Positions 47,453 through 55,538 of a DNA stretch of 64,000 nt are shown one piece after another. A program made the position numbers and the translations under genes. Numbering within the stretch: the first letter of the stretch is position 1; each line of letters opens with the position of its first letter. The stretch covers positions 1 through 64,000 of the forward strand of contig JANWKR010000091.1 of the NCBI GenBank assembly GCA_025451275.1, in the 5' to 3' direction. Under the pieces are notes generated by a model. That model made no database searches and had not been told where the DNA came from. It saw only the letters and a program-made list of their open reading frames with translations. Source of the stretch: Steroidobacteraceae bacterium. Lineage in GTDB: Bacteria; Pseudomonadota; Gammaproteobacteria; Steroidobacterales; Steroidobacteraceae.

Positions 47453-48582
47453 CGGCTGCGCGCCGCGCGACCACGCGCCGCTCGGGCCGGCGGCTCGTCG
47501 AACACGCCGCGCCGGTGGAAATAGATGAGGCTGGCGGCGCGCCGCATCGGACGGGTGCCCAGCAGCAGGTTGAACGCCAGATCGCTCTGAAAGTGGTCGA
47601 ACAGGAAGCGCAGCACGCGCTTGGCACCAAGGGTCGGATAGCTCGCGCGCACGTCCCGCGCGGGATCCTCGCCGCGGCCGCTGAGGAAGTCGGCGATCGC
47701 ATGGCCGGTCGCGAGGCCATGCTTGAGCGCCATGTGGATCCCTCCGGCCGTCACCGGCGACACCATGCCGGCCGCATCACCGACCAGCAGCACGCGCGGC
47801 GCCGCCACACGCTCGACGATCCCGCCGCAGGGTATGAGTCCGGCACGCACCGCGGCCGGCACCCCGAAGCGGAACAGCGGCGCGATCTTCGCCAGGAATG
47901 CCGCCATCGATGCCTTCACGGCCGCGCCGTCGCCGCCGCGCAGCCGGCGTGCGAGCCCGACCTGCACCACGCCGACCCCCTGCACTACCCAGCCGATGTA
48001 GCCCGGCATCAGCTGCCGGTCGATGAAACAATGCAGCCGGTCGGGTTCGTCGATCTGGACGTGCGCGTACTCGTGCTCGATGCCCGCCAGGAAGTGGCGG
48101 TTCTCGCCCAGCCCGAGCACGCGCGCCACCGTCGACTTCGGCCCGTCGGCGCCGACCAGAAAGCGGGTTCGCCCGAGGTCGTCGCCGAGGAAGAAGCCAC
48201 TGCCCTCGCGTGCCGCGCGCGTGAATCCCACCCCGAGGCGCAGGGTGACGCCGGCCGCAGCGGCGTGCGCGGCCAGCCAGCGCATCAGCCCGGGCGTGTC
48301 GGTGGCAAGAAAGAAGTAGCCCGGCGCGGCGAGATCCACGCACGACATGTTTGGCGCATAGAGACGCACGCCGTTGATCCGCCGCACCAGGCCGCCCGGC
48401 AGGCCGTCGAGCAGCGGTACCTGCTCGATGACGTCGCGCACCAGGATGCCGGTGGTGTGCAGCTTGCCGCCCGGGTCGTGCTTGCGCTCGAGCACCGTGA
48501 CCCGCGCGCCGCTGCCAGCCAGCGCCGTCGCGCAGGCCAGCCCCGCGAAGCTCGCTCCGACCACGACGCAATCCTGCTGCAT
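47449..48582 (-). CDS. FAD-dependent oxidoreductase, geranylgeranyl reductase-like
   Basis: 377 residues. FAD-binding GxGxxG-type motif CVVVGASFAGLACATALAGSG at the N-terminus with VTVLERKHDPGG, the FLVGADGPKSTVAR motif in the middle, and VLLVGDAAGMVSPVTAGGIHMAL near residue 270, as in PHBH-fold geranylgeranyl reductases/halogenases. Two flanking cysteines (SCVDL, IPCGG) are present. Reduction of a prenyl chain or polyunsaturated lipid is possible but not shown. ATG 48582 (MQQDCVVVG) was chosen over the longer frame. Confidence 0.82.
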   Translation of the reverse strand: MQQDCVVVGASFAGLACATALAGSGARVTVLERKHDPGGKLHTTGILVRDVIEQVPLLDGLPGGLVRRINGVRLYAPNMSCVDLAAPGYFFLATDTPGLMRWLAAHAAAAGVTLRLGVGFTRAAREGSGFFLGDDLGRTRFLVGADGPKSTVARVLGLGENRHFLAGIEHEYAHVQIDEPDRLHCFIDRQLMPGYIGWVVQGVGVVQVGLARRLRGGDGAAVKASMAAFLAKIAPLFRFGVPAAVRAGLIPCGGIVERVAAPRVLLVGDAAGMVSPVTAGGIHMALKHGLATGHAIADFLSGRGEDPARDVRASYPTLGAKRVLRFLFDHFQSDLAFNLLLGTRPMRRAASLIYFHRRGVFDEPPARAARGRAARSR

Positions 48583-48731
48583 GCCGGCTGGCCCCTCCCG
48601 TGTCCGCATTGTGCGGCAGGCGCTGCCTGGCAGACGCTGCGTTTTCATGCGGACGGAGCGAGGAGCCGCGGACCGCGGCGCCGGCGGGCTGCCGCTTCTT
48701 AAGGCTGTGCCAGGTCGGGCCGCGGTCTACC

Positions 48732-50009
48732 ATGGCCGCCATGCCCGCGCTCGTGACCCCGCCCCTCGCCCTGTACATCCACTTCCCGTGGTGCGTGCGC
48801 AAGTGCCCGTACTGCGACTTCAATTCCTACACCCTGCAGGGCGAGCTGCCACGCGAGGCCTACCTGGCGCGCCTCGAGCGCGATCTCGCCGCGCAGGCCG
48901 GCGCGGTGCGTGGCCGCGAGATCGTGAGCGTCTTCCTCGGTGGCGGCACGCCGAGCCTGTTCCCGCCGGCGGCCATCGACCGGCTGCTGGCGGCGGCGCG
49001 CGCGCATCTTGTATTCGACCCCGATGCGGAAGTGACCCTGGAGGCCAACCCGGGCACGATCGAGCGCGGCCGTTTCGCCGAGTACCGTGCCGCCGGCGTC
49101 ACGCGCGTCTCGCTCGGTGCGCAGACCTTCGATGCGGCCACCCTCGCGGTACTCGGACGCATTCACTCGCCGGAAGAGACACGCCGCGCCGCCGAGGAGC
49201 TGCACGCCGCGGGGCTCGCTAATTTCAACCTCGACCTCATGTACGCGCTGCCGGGCCAGGATCCCGCCGGCGCACTGCGCGACGTCGCGGAGGCGCTGGC
49301 GCTCGCCCCGGCACATCTGTCGCACTACCAGCTCACCCTCGAACCCGGCACGGTATTCGCCGCGCGCCCGCCGCCCCTGCCGGACGAGGACGCGGCGGCC
49401 GCCATGCTCGGCGCGTGCGCCGCGCGGCTCGAGGCCGCGGGGTTCGGGCAGTACGAGGTGTCGGCGTGGGCACGCCCCGGCGCGCAGTGCCGGCACAATC
49501 TCAACTACTGGACCTTTGGCGACTATCTCGGCGCCGGCGCCGGCGCGCACGGCAAGCTCACGCAGGCCACGGCCATCGTGCGCACCACACACCTGCGCGA
49601 GCCGCGCCGCTATCTCGCAGCGCAGGCGCCCGAGTCACGGCCGGTGCCCGAGAGCGAGCGAGCGTTCGAGTTCATGCTCAATGCCCTGCGTCTCACCGCC
49701 GGATTCGAGGCGCGGCTGTTCACCGAGCGCACCGGGCTTGCCTGGGAGAGCATCCGTGCGCCGCTGGCCGCCGCCGAGGCGCGGGGGCTGCTGGTAGGCA
49801 CCCCGTCCGGCTGCCGCCCGAGCTCCCTGGGACTGCAGTTTTTGAACGATTTACTGCTCGAATTTCTGCCGGAAATGCCAGAAAAGTCCTACGTTTCCGC
49901 GTTGTCAACGCCTACACGATCCGGTGGCGCCGGACACGCCGCGGGCCGTTATTCACAAGCACTGAATGGCTCTTCAAAGAATGAGCGAATTACACGTGAA
50001 ACCGGCTAA
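48732..50009 (+). CDS. hemW: Radical SAM protein HemW (heme chaperone)
   Basis: 425 residues. The radical-SAM cysteines are CVRKCPYCDFNSY, with a fourth aromatic/cysteine context typical of HemW rather than oxygen-independent HemN. FLGGGTPSLFPP, LEANPGTIE, RVSLGAQTFD, FNLDLMYALPGQ and HNLNYWTFGDYLGAGAGAHG are signature blocks. Homologues end about where LGLQFLNDLLLEFL stands (residue 380); here some 45 more residues follow (KSYVSALSTPTRSGG to ERITRETG) in a locally AT-richer stretch, suggesting loss of the original stop. The start is ATG 48732 or 48741. Confidence 0.93.
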   Translation: MAAMPALVTPPLALYIHFPWCVRKCPYCDFNSYTLQGELPREAYLARLERDLAAQAGAVRGREIVSVFLGGGTPSLFPPAAIDRLLAAARAHLVFDPDAEVTLEANPGTIERGRFAEYRAAGVTRVSLGAQTFDAATLAVLGRIHSPEETRRAAEELHAAGLANFNLDLMYALPGQDPAGALRDVAEALALAPAHLSHYQLTLEPGTVFAARPPPLPDEDAAAAMLGACAARLEAAGFGQYEVSAWARPGAQCRHNLNYWTFGDYLGAGAGAHGKLTQATAIVRTTHLREPRRYLAAQAPESRPVPESERAFEFMLNALRLTAGFEARLFTERTGLAWESIRAPLAAAEARGLLVGTPSGCRPSSLGLQFLNDLLLEFLPEMPEKSYVSALSTPTRSGGAGHAAGRYSQALNGSSKNERITRETG

Positions 50010-50050
50010 GCCGCTGGACATGATGCGCGTAAGCGCTTGATGATACAGGT

Positions 50051-50056
50051 TAAAAT
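50051..50056 (+). promoter_or_regulatory. Possible -10 element (TAAAAT) before the inverted repeat
   Basis: A good TAAAAT two bases ahead of the palindrome at 50058-50080; no convincing -35. Confidence 0.25.
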
Positions 50057-50057
50057 C

Positions 50058-50080
50058 CCTTGGTCATTTTTTGACCAAGG
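50058..50080. repeat. Perfect 9-base inverted repeat with T5 loop
   Basis: CCTTGGTCA at 50058-50066 and its complement at 50072-50080 separated by five T. It is 48 bases after the hemW stop. No T-run follows the stem on either strand, so an operator or structured leader is as likely as a terminator. Confidence 0.6.
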
Positions 50081-50127
50081 TAACAAATATGCAATCTAGC
50101 CGCGAAATCGAGACCTGCGCGGGGGGA

Positions 50128-50162
50128 CCGTCCACAGAGTTGTCCACAGCTTCTGTGGATAA
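50128..50162. other. DnaA-box cluster
   Basis: TGTGGATAA at 50154-50162 is the complement of the perfect DnaA box TTATCCACA. TTGTCCACA at 50140-50148 differs by one base, and CCGTCCACA at 50128-50136 is a weak third copy. An AT-rich stretch with the TTGGTCA palindrome lies just to the left (50041-50098), followed by GC-rich DNA. The pattern resembles a small origin or a DnaA-regulated promoter. Confidence 0.5.
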
Positions 50163-50209
50163 GGAACCGGCCGCCCCGGCCTTGGGCGGGGACGTCCGCC
50201 AGCCCGAGC

Positions 50210-50238
50210 TTGAGACCGCCCCGCGCTGCCGCTAAACT
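50210..50238 (+). promoter_or_regulatory. Sigma-70 promoter of rpmE
   Basis: TTGAGA (50210-50215) and TAAACT (50233-50238) with an ideal 17-base spacer; leader of about 60 bases to the rpmE ATG. Confidence 0.65.
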
Positions 50239-50306
50239 CCCGCGCCCTTTAACCCGAGCGCTCACCGCCCCATTTAGGTGAGCCAGCCCAAGCAACCGAG
50301 CCTGTC

Positions 50307-50522
50307 ATGAAAGCCGCGATTCATCCCGAGTACAAAGAGATCACCGTCACCTGCACGTGCGGCAACACGTTCAAGACCAGCTCGACCCTCGGACACGATC
50401 TGCAGGTCGAGGTGTGCTCGAACTGCCATCCTTTCTATACGGGCAAGCAGAAGATCGTCGACACGGCCGGCCGCGTCGACAAGTTCCGCAAGAAGTACGC
50501 CGCCGTGAGCGGCGCGAAGTAG
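50307..50522 (+). CDS. rpmE: 50S ribosomal protein L31 (zinc form)
   Basis: 71 residues. [19 protein letters not shown] with cysteines 16 and 18, and [14 protein letters not shown] with cysteines 37 and 40, make the four-cysteine zinc site of the C+ form. The end [11 protein letters not shown] is standard. It has its own promoter. The zinc-free paralogue expected in many genomes is not in this window. Confidence 0.97.
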   Translation: MKAAIHPEYKEITVTCTCGNTFKTSSTLGHDLQVEVCSNCHPFYTGKQKIVDTAGRVDKFRKKYAAVSGAK

Positions 50523-50558
50523 CACGGAACGCCGCCCGCTTCCGCCCCGCATGCCTAC

Positions 50559-50576
50559 CGGCGAGTAGCCTCGCCG
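50559..50576 (+). terminator. Weak hairpin after rpmE
   Basis: A six-base stem CGGCGA/TCGCCG with a six-base loop, 37 bases after the rpmE stop; only a short T-rich stretch follows a few bases later. Confidence 0.3.
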
Positions 50577-50670
50577 CGCCTTGATTTGCCCGCGCGGTCC
50601 ATGTAAGTCTCCTGCGTTCCGCCCGCGCGCTTTCGTGCGCGCCAGCCCACATGGACCAGCGGCTTCTCAC

Positions 50671-51975
50671 ATGACCGACGAGACCGGCAAGACCTTCGAG
50701 CTGACCGACCCCGCCAGTGGGCGCAGCGCGCACCTGCCGGTACGCTCGGGCAGCATCGGGCCGGGCGGGCTCGACATCGCCAGTCTGCAGAAGGATCTCG
50801 GCGTCTTCACCTACGATCCGGGCTACGGCATGACCGCGCCCACGGACAGCCGCATCACCTACATCGACGGCGACGCCGGCGTGCTGCTGTATCGCGGCTA
50901 TCCGATCGAGCAGCTGGCCGAGAAGAGCTCCTTCATGGAGGTCGCCTACCTGATACTGATCGGCGAGCTGCCGACCGCCAAGGAGCTGGCCGAGTTCACC
51001 GGCAACATCCGTTATCACACCATGATCAACGAGACGTTGCTGCGCTTCTTCAACGGCTTTCACCACAACGCGCACCCCATGGCGATGGTGTCGGCGGTGA
51101 TCGCATCGATGTCGGCGTTCTATCACGACACGATGGACATCCATAACCCGCGCCACCGCGAGATCTTTTCGCACCGCATCATCGCCAAGATCCCGACCAT
51201 CGCCGCCGCGGCGCACAAGCATTCCCTCGGGCAGCCGTTCGTCTATCCGCGCAACGACCTCGACTACGCCTCCAACGTGCTCAGCATGCTGTTCGCGGTG
51301 CCGTGCGAGCCCTACAAGCTCGATCCGGTCGCGGCCAAGGCGCTCGACCTGCTGTTCGTGCTGCACGCCGACCACGAGCAGAACGCCAGCACCTCGACCG
51401 TACGCCTGGCCGGCTCGACCGGCGCCAACCCCTACGCCGCGATCTCCGCCGGGGTGTCGGCGCTGTGGGGACCGGCGCACGGCGGTGCCAACGAGGCGGT
51501 GCTGTCGATGCTCGAGCAGATCGGCACGGTCGACAACATCCCCAAGTTCCTGACCATGGCCAAGGACAAGTCGAGCCACTTCCGCCTCATGGGCTTCGGG
51601 CACCGCGTGTACAAGAACTTCGATCCGCGCGCCAAGATCATCCGTGAGATGTGTCACCGCGTGCTGGCGGCGCTCGGCCGCGACGACAACCCGCTGCTGG
51701 AGCTGGCGCTGCGGCTCGAGGAGATCGCACTCAAGGACGAGTACTTCGTCTCGCGCAAGCTCTACCCGAACGTCGATTTCTATTCGGGCGTCATCTACAG
51801 CGCCATCGGCATTCCGCGCTCGATGTTCACGGTGATGTTCGCGATCGCGCGCACCGTGGGCTGGGTGGCCCACTGGCAGGAGATGATCTCCGATCCCGGC
51901 ATGCGCATCGGCCGGCCGCGCCAGCTGTACACCGGCCCGACGCGTCGCGACTACGTCGACATCAAGAAGCGCTGA
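50671..51975 (+). CDS. gltA: Citrate synthase
   Basis: Condenses acetyl-CoA and oxaloacetate (434 residues, type II hexameric length as in gammaproteobacteria). [83 protein letters not shown] and [17 protein letters not shown] contain the catalytic His residues; the catalytic Asp lies in [14 protein letters not shown]. The start is ATG 50671, although the frame is open upstream. The TGA lies one base from the convergent gene's stop. Confidence 0.97.
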   Translation: MTDETGKTFELTDPASGRSAHLPVRSGSIGPGGLDIASLQKDLGVFTYDPGYGMTAPTDSRITYIDGDAGVLLYRGYPIEQLAEKSSFMEVAYLILIGELPTAKELAEFTGNIRYHTMINETLLRFFNGFHHNAHPMAMVSAVIASMSAFYHDTMDIHNPRHREIFSHRIIAKIPTIAAAAHKHSLGQPFVYPRNDLDYASNVLSMLFAVPCEPYKLDPVAAKALDLLFVLHADHEQNASTSTVRLAGSTGANPYAAISAGVSALWGPAHGGANEAVLSMLEQIGTVDNIPKFLTMAKDKSSHFRLMGFGHRVYKNFDPRAKIIREMCHRVLAALGRDDNPLLELALRLEEIALKDEYFVSRKLYPNVDFYSGVIYSAIGIPRSMFTVMFAIARTVGWVAHWQEMISDPGMRIGRPRQLYTGPTRRDYVDIKKR

Positions 51976-51976
51976 G

Positions 51977-52588
51977 TCAGGCGTCCGCGAGCAGCGCCTC
52001 GACCTCGAAGGCGTTGGCGCGGCGCATCGGCCGCCCGTCTACCGGGCTCACCGGTGCCTGGCGGATGCCGTCGGTGGGAAAGACCGTGGCCTCGATCGAC
52101 TGGTCGTCGACCGCGAAGCGCACGCCGGGGAAGGCGCGCACCCGCTCCGGGTCGAGCTTGACGCGCTTCTCGGTCACCTCGTGCGGAATCCCTTCATCGA
52201 GAAGCTTCAGGGTCACTGACTCGGCGCGGTCGGTGAACAGGTGCAGCTGCACCTCGGAGTGCTGCGTGGCGGTGCCCGACAGCACCGCGCCCACCAGGCG
52301 CGGCTCGAACTCCGACAGGTAGCGCATCGCCGACAGCGCCGCGCGGCGCTGCGCGGTGAGCGCGGTGACGTGCGACTCGCCGCCGAACAGGCGTTGATAC
52401 TCGGCCAGTGCCGCCTCGATCTCGCTGTTCTTGGGCAGCATCGCGGCGCCGTCCTCGACCCCGAGCCGCTCGGCGGCCTTGCGCTTGGCCGCCAGGAAGT
52501 CGCCGATGCCGTGCTCGGCCATGATGCGCGCCGCCTCCTGAGCCAGCGCGCGTCTGACGTTGTCGGCGCGCGTCGGGTGTCGCTTCAC
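51977..52588 (-). CDS. Conserved hypothetical protein, 203 residues
   Basis: A soluble protein. Its N-terminal half is helical (RADNVRRALAQEAARIMAEHGIGDFLAAKRKAAERLG). The middle carries LVGAVLSGTATQHSEVQLHLFTDRAESVTLKLLDEGIPH and the end is beta-rich, finishing RRANAFEVEALLADA. The GTATQHSEVQLHLFTD stretch recalls a nucleotidyltransferase fold (G-S/T...D-x-D-like acidic pattern), but I would not name the family. It follows mrcA in the same direction by 12 bases and is likely cotranscribed. Confidence 0.75.
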   Translation of the reverse strand: MKRHPTRADNVRRALAQEAARIMAEHGIGDFLAAKRKAAERLGVEDGAAMLPKNSEIEAALAEYQRLFGGESHVTALTAQRRAALSAMRYLSEFEPRLVGAVLSGTATQHSEVQLHLFTDRAESVTLKLLDEGIPHEVTEKRVKLDPERVRAFPGVRFAVDDQSIEATVFPTDGIRQAPVSPVDGRPMRRANAFEVEALLADA

Positions 52589-52600
52589 TGTTATCGCCCT

Positions 52601-55063
52601 TTAGAAGATCGGCTCGCTGTTCTGCTGCCCTTCCGGGCCCTGGGTGAGCGCGGCGTCCTGCGCTGAAGGCAGGTGGTTCACCATGAAGATCTCGGGTACG
52701 CCGTCCGCGTTCTCGGCCGACACGAGCGTGCCGGTCTCGGGCGAGATGCGCAAGGTGACGAGCCCGTCCGGCATGGTGCGCGGCTGCTCCGGCACGCCCT
52801 TGAGCGCTTCCTTCATGAACTCGATCCAGATCGGCAGCGCGGTGCGCGCGCCTTCCTCGGCCTCGCCCAGCGGCCGCTCCTGGTCGAAACCCACCCACAC
52901 GGTGGCGACGAGGTTGCGGGTGAAGCCGTTGAACCAGGTGTCCTTGGCCTCGTTGGTGGTGCCGGTCTTGCCGGCGATGTCGCTGCGCCCGAGCGCCAGG
53001 GCGCGCCGCCCGGTGCCGCGCTTGATGACGTCCGCCATCATGTCGGCCATGAGATAGGCGTTCTGTGCGCTGATGACCCGCGGCGCCACCTGCGTGGCGG
53101 GCAGCGGCGCAGGTTCTCCGTGCTCGCCGGCCGGCGCCGCGCGCGCCGGCTCGGACACCCGCACCGGGGCGGCGCTCTGCTGAGCCGGCTCGCCCGGCTG
53201 GCCGTCATCGCACTGCTGGCACACCATGCGCGGTGCGGCCTGCCACACCACCTGCCCGGCGGCGTCCTCGATGCGGTCGATGAAGTAGGGCGCGACGCGG
53301 TAGCCGCCGTTGGCGAACACCGCGTAGCCGCTGGCGACGTCGAGCGGCGTGGCCTCGAGCGTGCCGAGGGCGAGCGTCAGGTCGTGCGGCATGCTCTTGG
53401 GATCGAAGCCGAAGCGGCTGATGTAGTCGATGGCGGTCGGGATGCCGATCGCCTTGAGCACGCGGATCGAGACCAGGTTGCGCGAACGCACCAGCGCCTC
53501 GCGCAGCCGCGTCGGGCCGCCGAACTCCTTGGTGGAGTTCTCGGGACGCCAGGAGTCCTCGTTGCCGTTGCCCTCGAGCACGATGGGGGCATCCAGCAGC
53601 ACGGTCGCCGGCGTCAGGCCGTTCTCGAGCGCCGCCGAGTACAGGAACGGTTTGAATCCCGAGCCCGGCAGGCGCCGCGCCTGGGTGACGCGGTTGTACT
53701 TGTTGGTGAAGTAGTCGAAGCCGCCGACCAGCGCCACGATGCTGCCGTCGTTCGGGTCGAGTGCCACCAGCGCGCTCTGCGCCTCGGGGATCTGGCCGAG
53801 CTGCGCGTGCCCCTTGTCGTCGGCCACCACGTACACGACGTCGCCGCGCGCGAGTACCTGGGAGGCATCCTTGGGGGCCGGTCCGAGTGTCTCGTTGCGC
53901 AGCTCCTTGCGCGCCCACGACAGGCCGTCCCACTCGATCTCCACCGGTCCCAGCGACTTCACGTACGCCTTTACCGTCCGGTCGTTGACCGCGGTTACCA
54001 CTGCCGGGGCGAGATTGCCGATCCCGGCGTACTCGTCCACCAGGTCGTCGTAGTCCGGCTCGCCGTGCGCGGGCAGGTCGACGTGCCCGGCCGGCCCGCG
54101 CCAGCCGTGGCGGCGGTCGTACTCGATGAGCCCGACGCGCACCGCGCGGTTGGCGGCCGTCTGCAGCCGCCCGTCGATGGTGGTGTAGACCTTGTAGCCG
54201 GCGGTTTCGGCCGCCGGGCCGAAGCGCTGGCGCAGCTCGAGGCGCGCCATTTCCGCGACGTACGGCGCTTCGACGTCAAACAGCGGCGCGTGCGCGCGTG
54301 CCTGCATCGGCTCCTTGTTGGCGGCCTCGGCGGTCGCGGCGTCGATGTAGCCGAGCTCGCGCATGCGCCGCAGCACGTAGGCGCGGCGCTGCGTGGCGGC
54401 CTGCGCATCGACGATGGGATTGAAGCGCGACGGCGCCTTGGGCACGCCGGCGATGGTGGCCGCTTCGGCGACGTCGAGCTTGTCGAGCGTCTTGCCGAAG
54501 AAGGCCTCGGCCGCCGCCGCCACGCCGTAGGAGCGCTGGCCGAAGAAGATGACGTTCAGGTACAGGCCGAAGATCTCCTGCTTCGTGAACTCGTGCTCCA
54601 TGCGATAGGTGACGAAAGTCTCCTGCAGCTTGCGGCGCGCGGTCTTGTCGAGCGTGAGGAACATGTTGCGCGCCGCCTGCATGGTGATGGTGCTCGCGCC
54701 CTGGGTCTTCTCGCCGGAGATGACATCGATGAGCGCGGCGCGCACTACGCCGAAGTAGTCGATGCCGTGGTGCTCGAAGAAGCGCTCGTCTTCGGCGGCG
54801 AGGAAGGCATGTTTGACGACCTCGGGAATCTGGTCGTAGGTCACCGGGATGCGGCGCTGCTCGCCGATCTGCGCGATCAGCTTGCCGGTGCGCGTGTACA
54901 CACGCAGCGGCACCTGCAGTTCGACGTTGCGCATGGCGTCGAGCGACGGCAACGACGGCACGAGATACACGTAGCCGCACGCCAGTGCGTAGGCGCCAAG
55001 AAGTGTGACGAGGATCACACCGCCGGCGGCGAGCGCCCCGAATCGAAACCAATTCCATTTCAC
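52601..55063 (-). CDS. mrcA: Penicillin-binding protein 1A (class A, bifunctional)
   Basis: An inner-membrane peptidoglycan glycosyltransferase/transpeptidase (820 residues). Membrane anchor about 7-30. GT51 domain: EDERFFEHHGIDYFGVVRA with the catalytic Glu, GASTITMQAARNMFLT, KIFGLYLN-like EIFGLYLNVIFFGQRSYG. An OB-like insertion (about 320-400) follows, then the transpeptidase with SxxK in LPGSGFKPFLYSAAL, SxN in VRSRNLVSIR and KTG in AGKTGTTNEAKDTWFNGF. GTG start at 55063. It is divergent from pilMNOPQ, the same arrangement as ponA-pilM in pseudomonads. Confidence 0.95.
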   Translation of the reverse strand: MKWNWFRFGALAAGGVILVTLLGAYALACGYVYLVPSLPSLDAMRNVELQVPLRVYTRTGKLIAQIGEQRRIPVTYDQIPEVVKHAFLAAEDERFFEHHGIDYFGVVRAALIDVISGEKTQGASTITMQAARNMFLTLDKTARRKLQETFVTYRMEHEFTKQEIFGLYLNVIFFGQRSYGVAAAAEAFFGKTLDKLDVAEAATIAGVPKAPSRFNPIVDAQAATQRRAYVLRRMRELGYIDAATAEAANKEPMQARAHAPLFDVEAPYVAEMARLELRQRFGPAAETAGYKVYTTIDGRLQTAANRAVRVGLIEYDRRHGWRGPAGHVDLPAHGEPDYDDLVDEYAGIGNLAPAVVTAVNDRTVKAYVKSLGPVEIEWDGLSWARKELRNETLGPAPKDASQVLARGDVVYVVADDKGHAQLGQIPEAQSALVALDPNDGSIVALVGGFDYFTNKYNRVTQARRLPGSGFKPFLYSAALENGLTPATVLLDAPIVLEGNGNEDSWRPENSTKEFGGPTRLREALVRSRNLVSIRVLKAIGIPTAIDYISRFGFDPKSMPHDLTLALGTLEATPLDVASGYAVFANGGYRVAPYFIDRIEDAAGQVVWQAAPRMVCQQCDDGQPGEPAQQSAAPVRVSEPARAAPAGEHGEPAPLPATQVAPRVISAQNAYLMADMMADVIKRGTGRRALALGRSDIAGKTGTTNEAKDTWFNGFTRNLVATVWVGFDQERPLGEAEEGARTALPIWIEFMKEALKGVPEQPRTMPDGLVTLRISPETGTLVSAENADGVPEIFMVNHLPSAQDAALTQGPEGQQNSEPIF

Positions 55064-55117
55064 AAAAAACCAACTCCGTTGCTTGCGCTAGCTTCGGGGG
55101 CTATGCATAGTAGCCGC

Positions 55118-55206
55118 CGATTCTTGGGCAAACTCACCGAAAGGTGGGGACGCAAAGCCTCCGGTCTACGGGTCACGTGCCTATGACAGCGGGGTTGCCG
55201 GTTCGA
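55118..55206 (+). promoter_or_regulatory. Cyclic di-GMP-I (GEMM-I) riboswitch aptamer
   Basis: All hallmark elements are present in order. GGGCAAAC at 55126-55133 is followed by P2 with a GAAA tetraloop (CACC-GAAA-GGTG, 55135-55146). Next come GGGACGCAAAGCC at 55146-55158, the P3 arm, and GCGGGGTTGCCGG at 55189-55201. Position 55128, equivalent to G20 of the Vibrio Vc2 aptamer, is G, the base linked to c-di-GMP rather than cAMP-GMP preference. It is oriented towards pilMNOPQ, starting about 420 bases before the pilM ATG. It probably ties pilus assembly genes to c-di-GMP. No neat terminator directly follows the aptamer. Confidence 0.93.
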
Positions 55207-55503
55207 ACGTTAACGCACTCCGATCCGACGGGCCATGACGCCCTCGAGAGACGCGAGACCACGCTCGACCGACCGACTCGTATGCACTCCGCCCGCTTCC
55301 GCGAGGCTTTTGACGTCCCCTAGAGGACGCTTGGACAAGTCGCAGCCGCATAGGTTGAACCCCCGCCCCCAGGGGGGGTCGCGTGACACTCCCGGCACGG
55401 TCGACGCACCGTGGCGGAGCAGCGTGCGGTTCCGTGAGCCGCCTCACGTTCAATTTGACAGTGCGCTGATATATAGTGTCTCCGGATTTATACAGGGCGG
55501 TCA
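55207..55503 (+). other. Long leader between riboswitch and pilM, no supported gene
   Basis: About 300 bases with no convincing coding frame. It holds a C5/G-run hairpin around 55360-55378 and a TTGACA at 55455-55460 whose AT-rich follow-up (TATATAGT, 55470-55477) is too close for a normal -10. A second promoter or an expression platform could lie here; I cannot decide which. Confidence 0.5.
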
Positions 55504-55530
55504 TTTTCAGGCGTAAACACCTGAAAAGGA
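55504..55530 (+). promoter_or_regulatory. pilM: Hairpin over the pilM Shine-Dalgarno
   Basis: TTTTCAGG (55504-55511) pairs perfectly with CCTGAAAA (55520-55527) across an 8-base loop. The right arm runs into the AAGGA (55526-55530) that lies eight bases before the pilM ATG. It could limit ribosome access. Confidence 0.6.
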
Positions 55531-55538
55531 AATAAAAA

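Noticed and set aside
50058-50080. The inverted repeat as a hemW rho-independent terminator
   Set aside because: No T-run follows the stem; the T tract is in the loop. Listed as a repeat of unknown role.
55195-55210. GGTTCGAAC resembling a tRNA T-loop
   Set aside because: It abuts the 3' part of the GEMM-I aptamer and no acceptor, D or anticodon arms can be folded around it.
55394-55407. GG-N10-GC sigma-54-like spacing in the pilM leader
   Set aside because: Only the GGCAC half fits; the -12 half (ACGCA) is poor, and pilMNOPQ is not usually sigma-54 dependent.
55455-55477. TTGACA followed by TATAGT as a pilM promoter
   Set aside because: The spacer is about 11 bases, too short for sigma-70; kept only as a remark in the leader entry.
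55210-55516. Open frames on both strands within the pilM leader (for example minus 55210-55398)
   Set aside because: Short, no family match, and the region is better explained as an untranslated leader.
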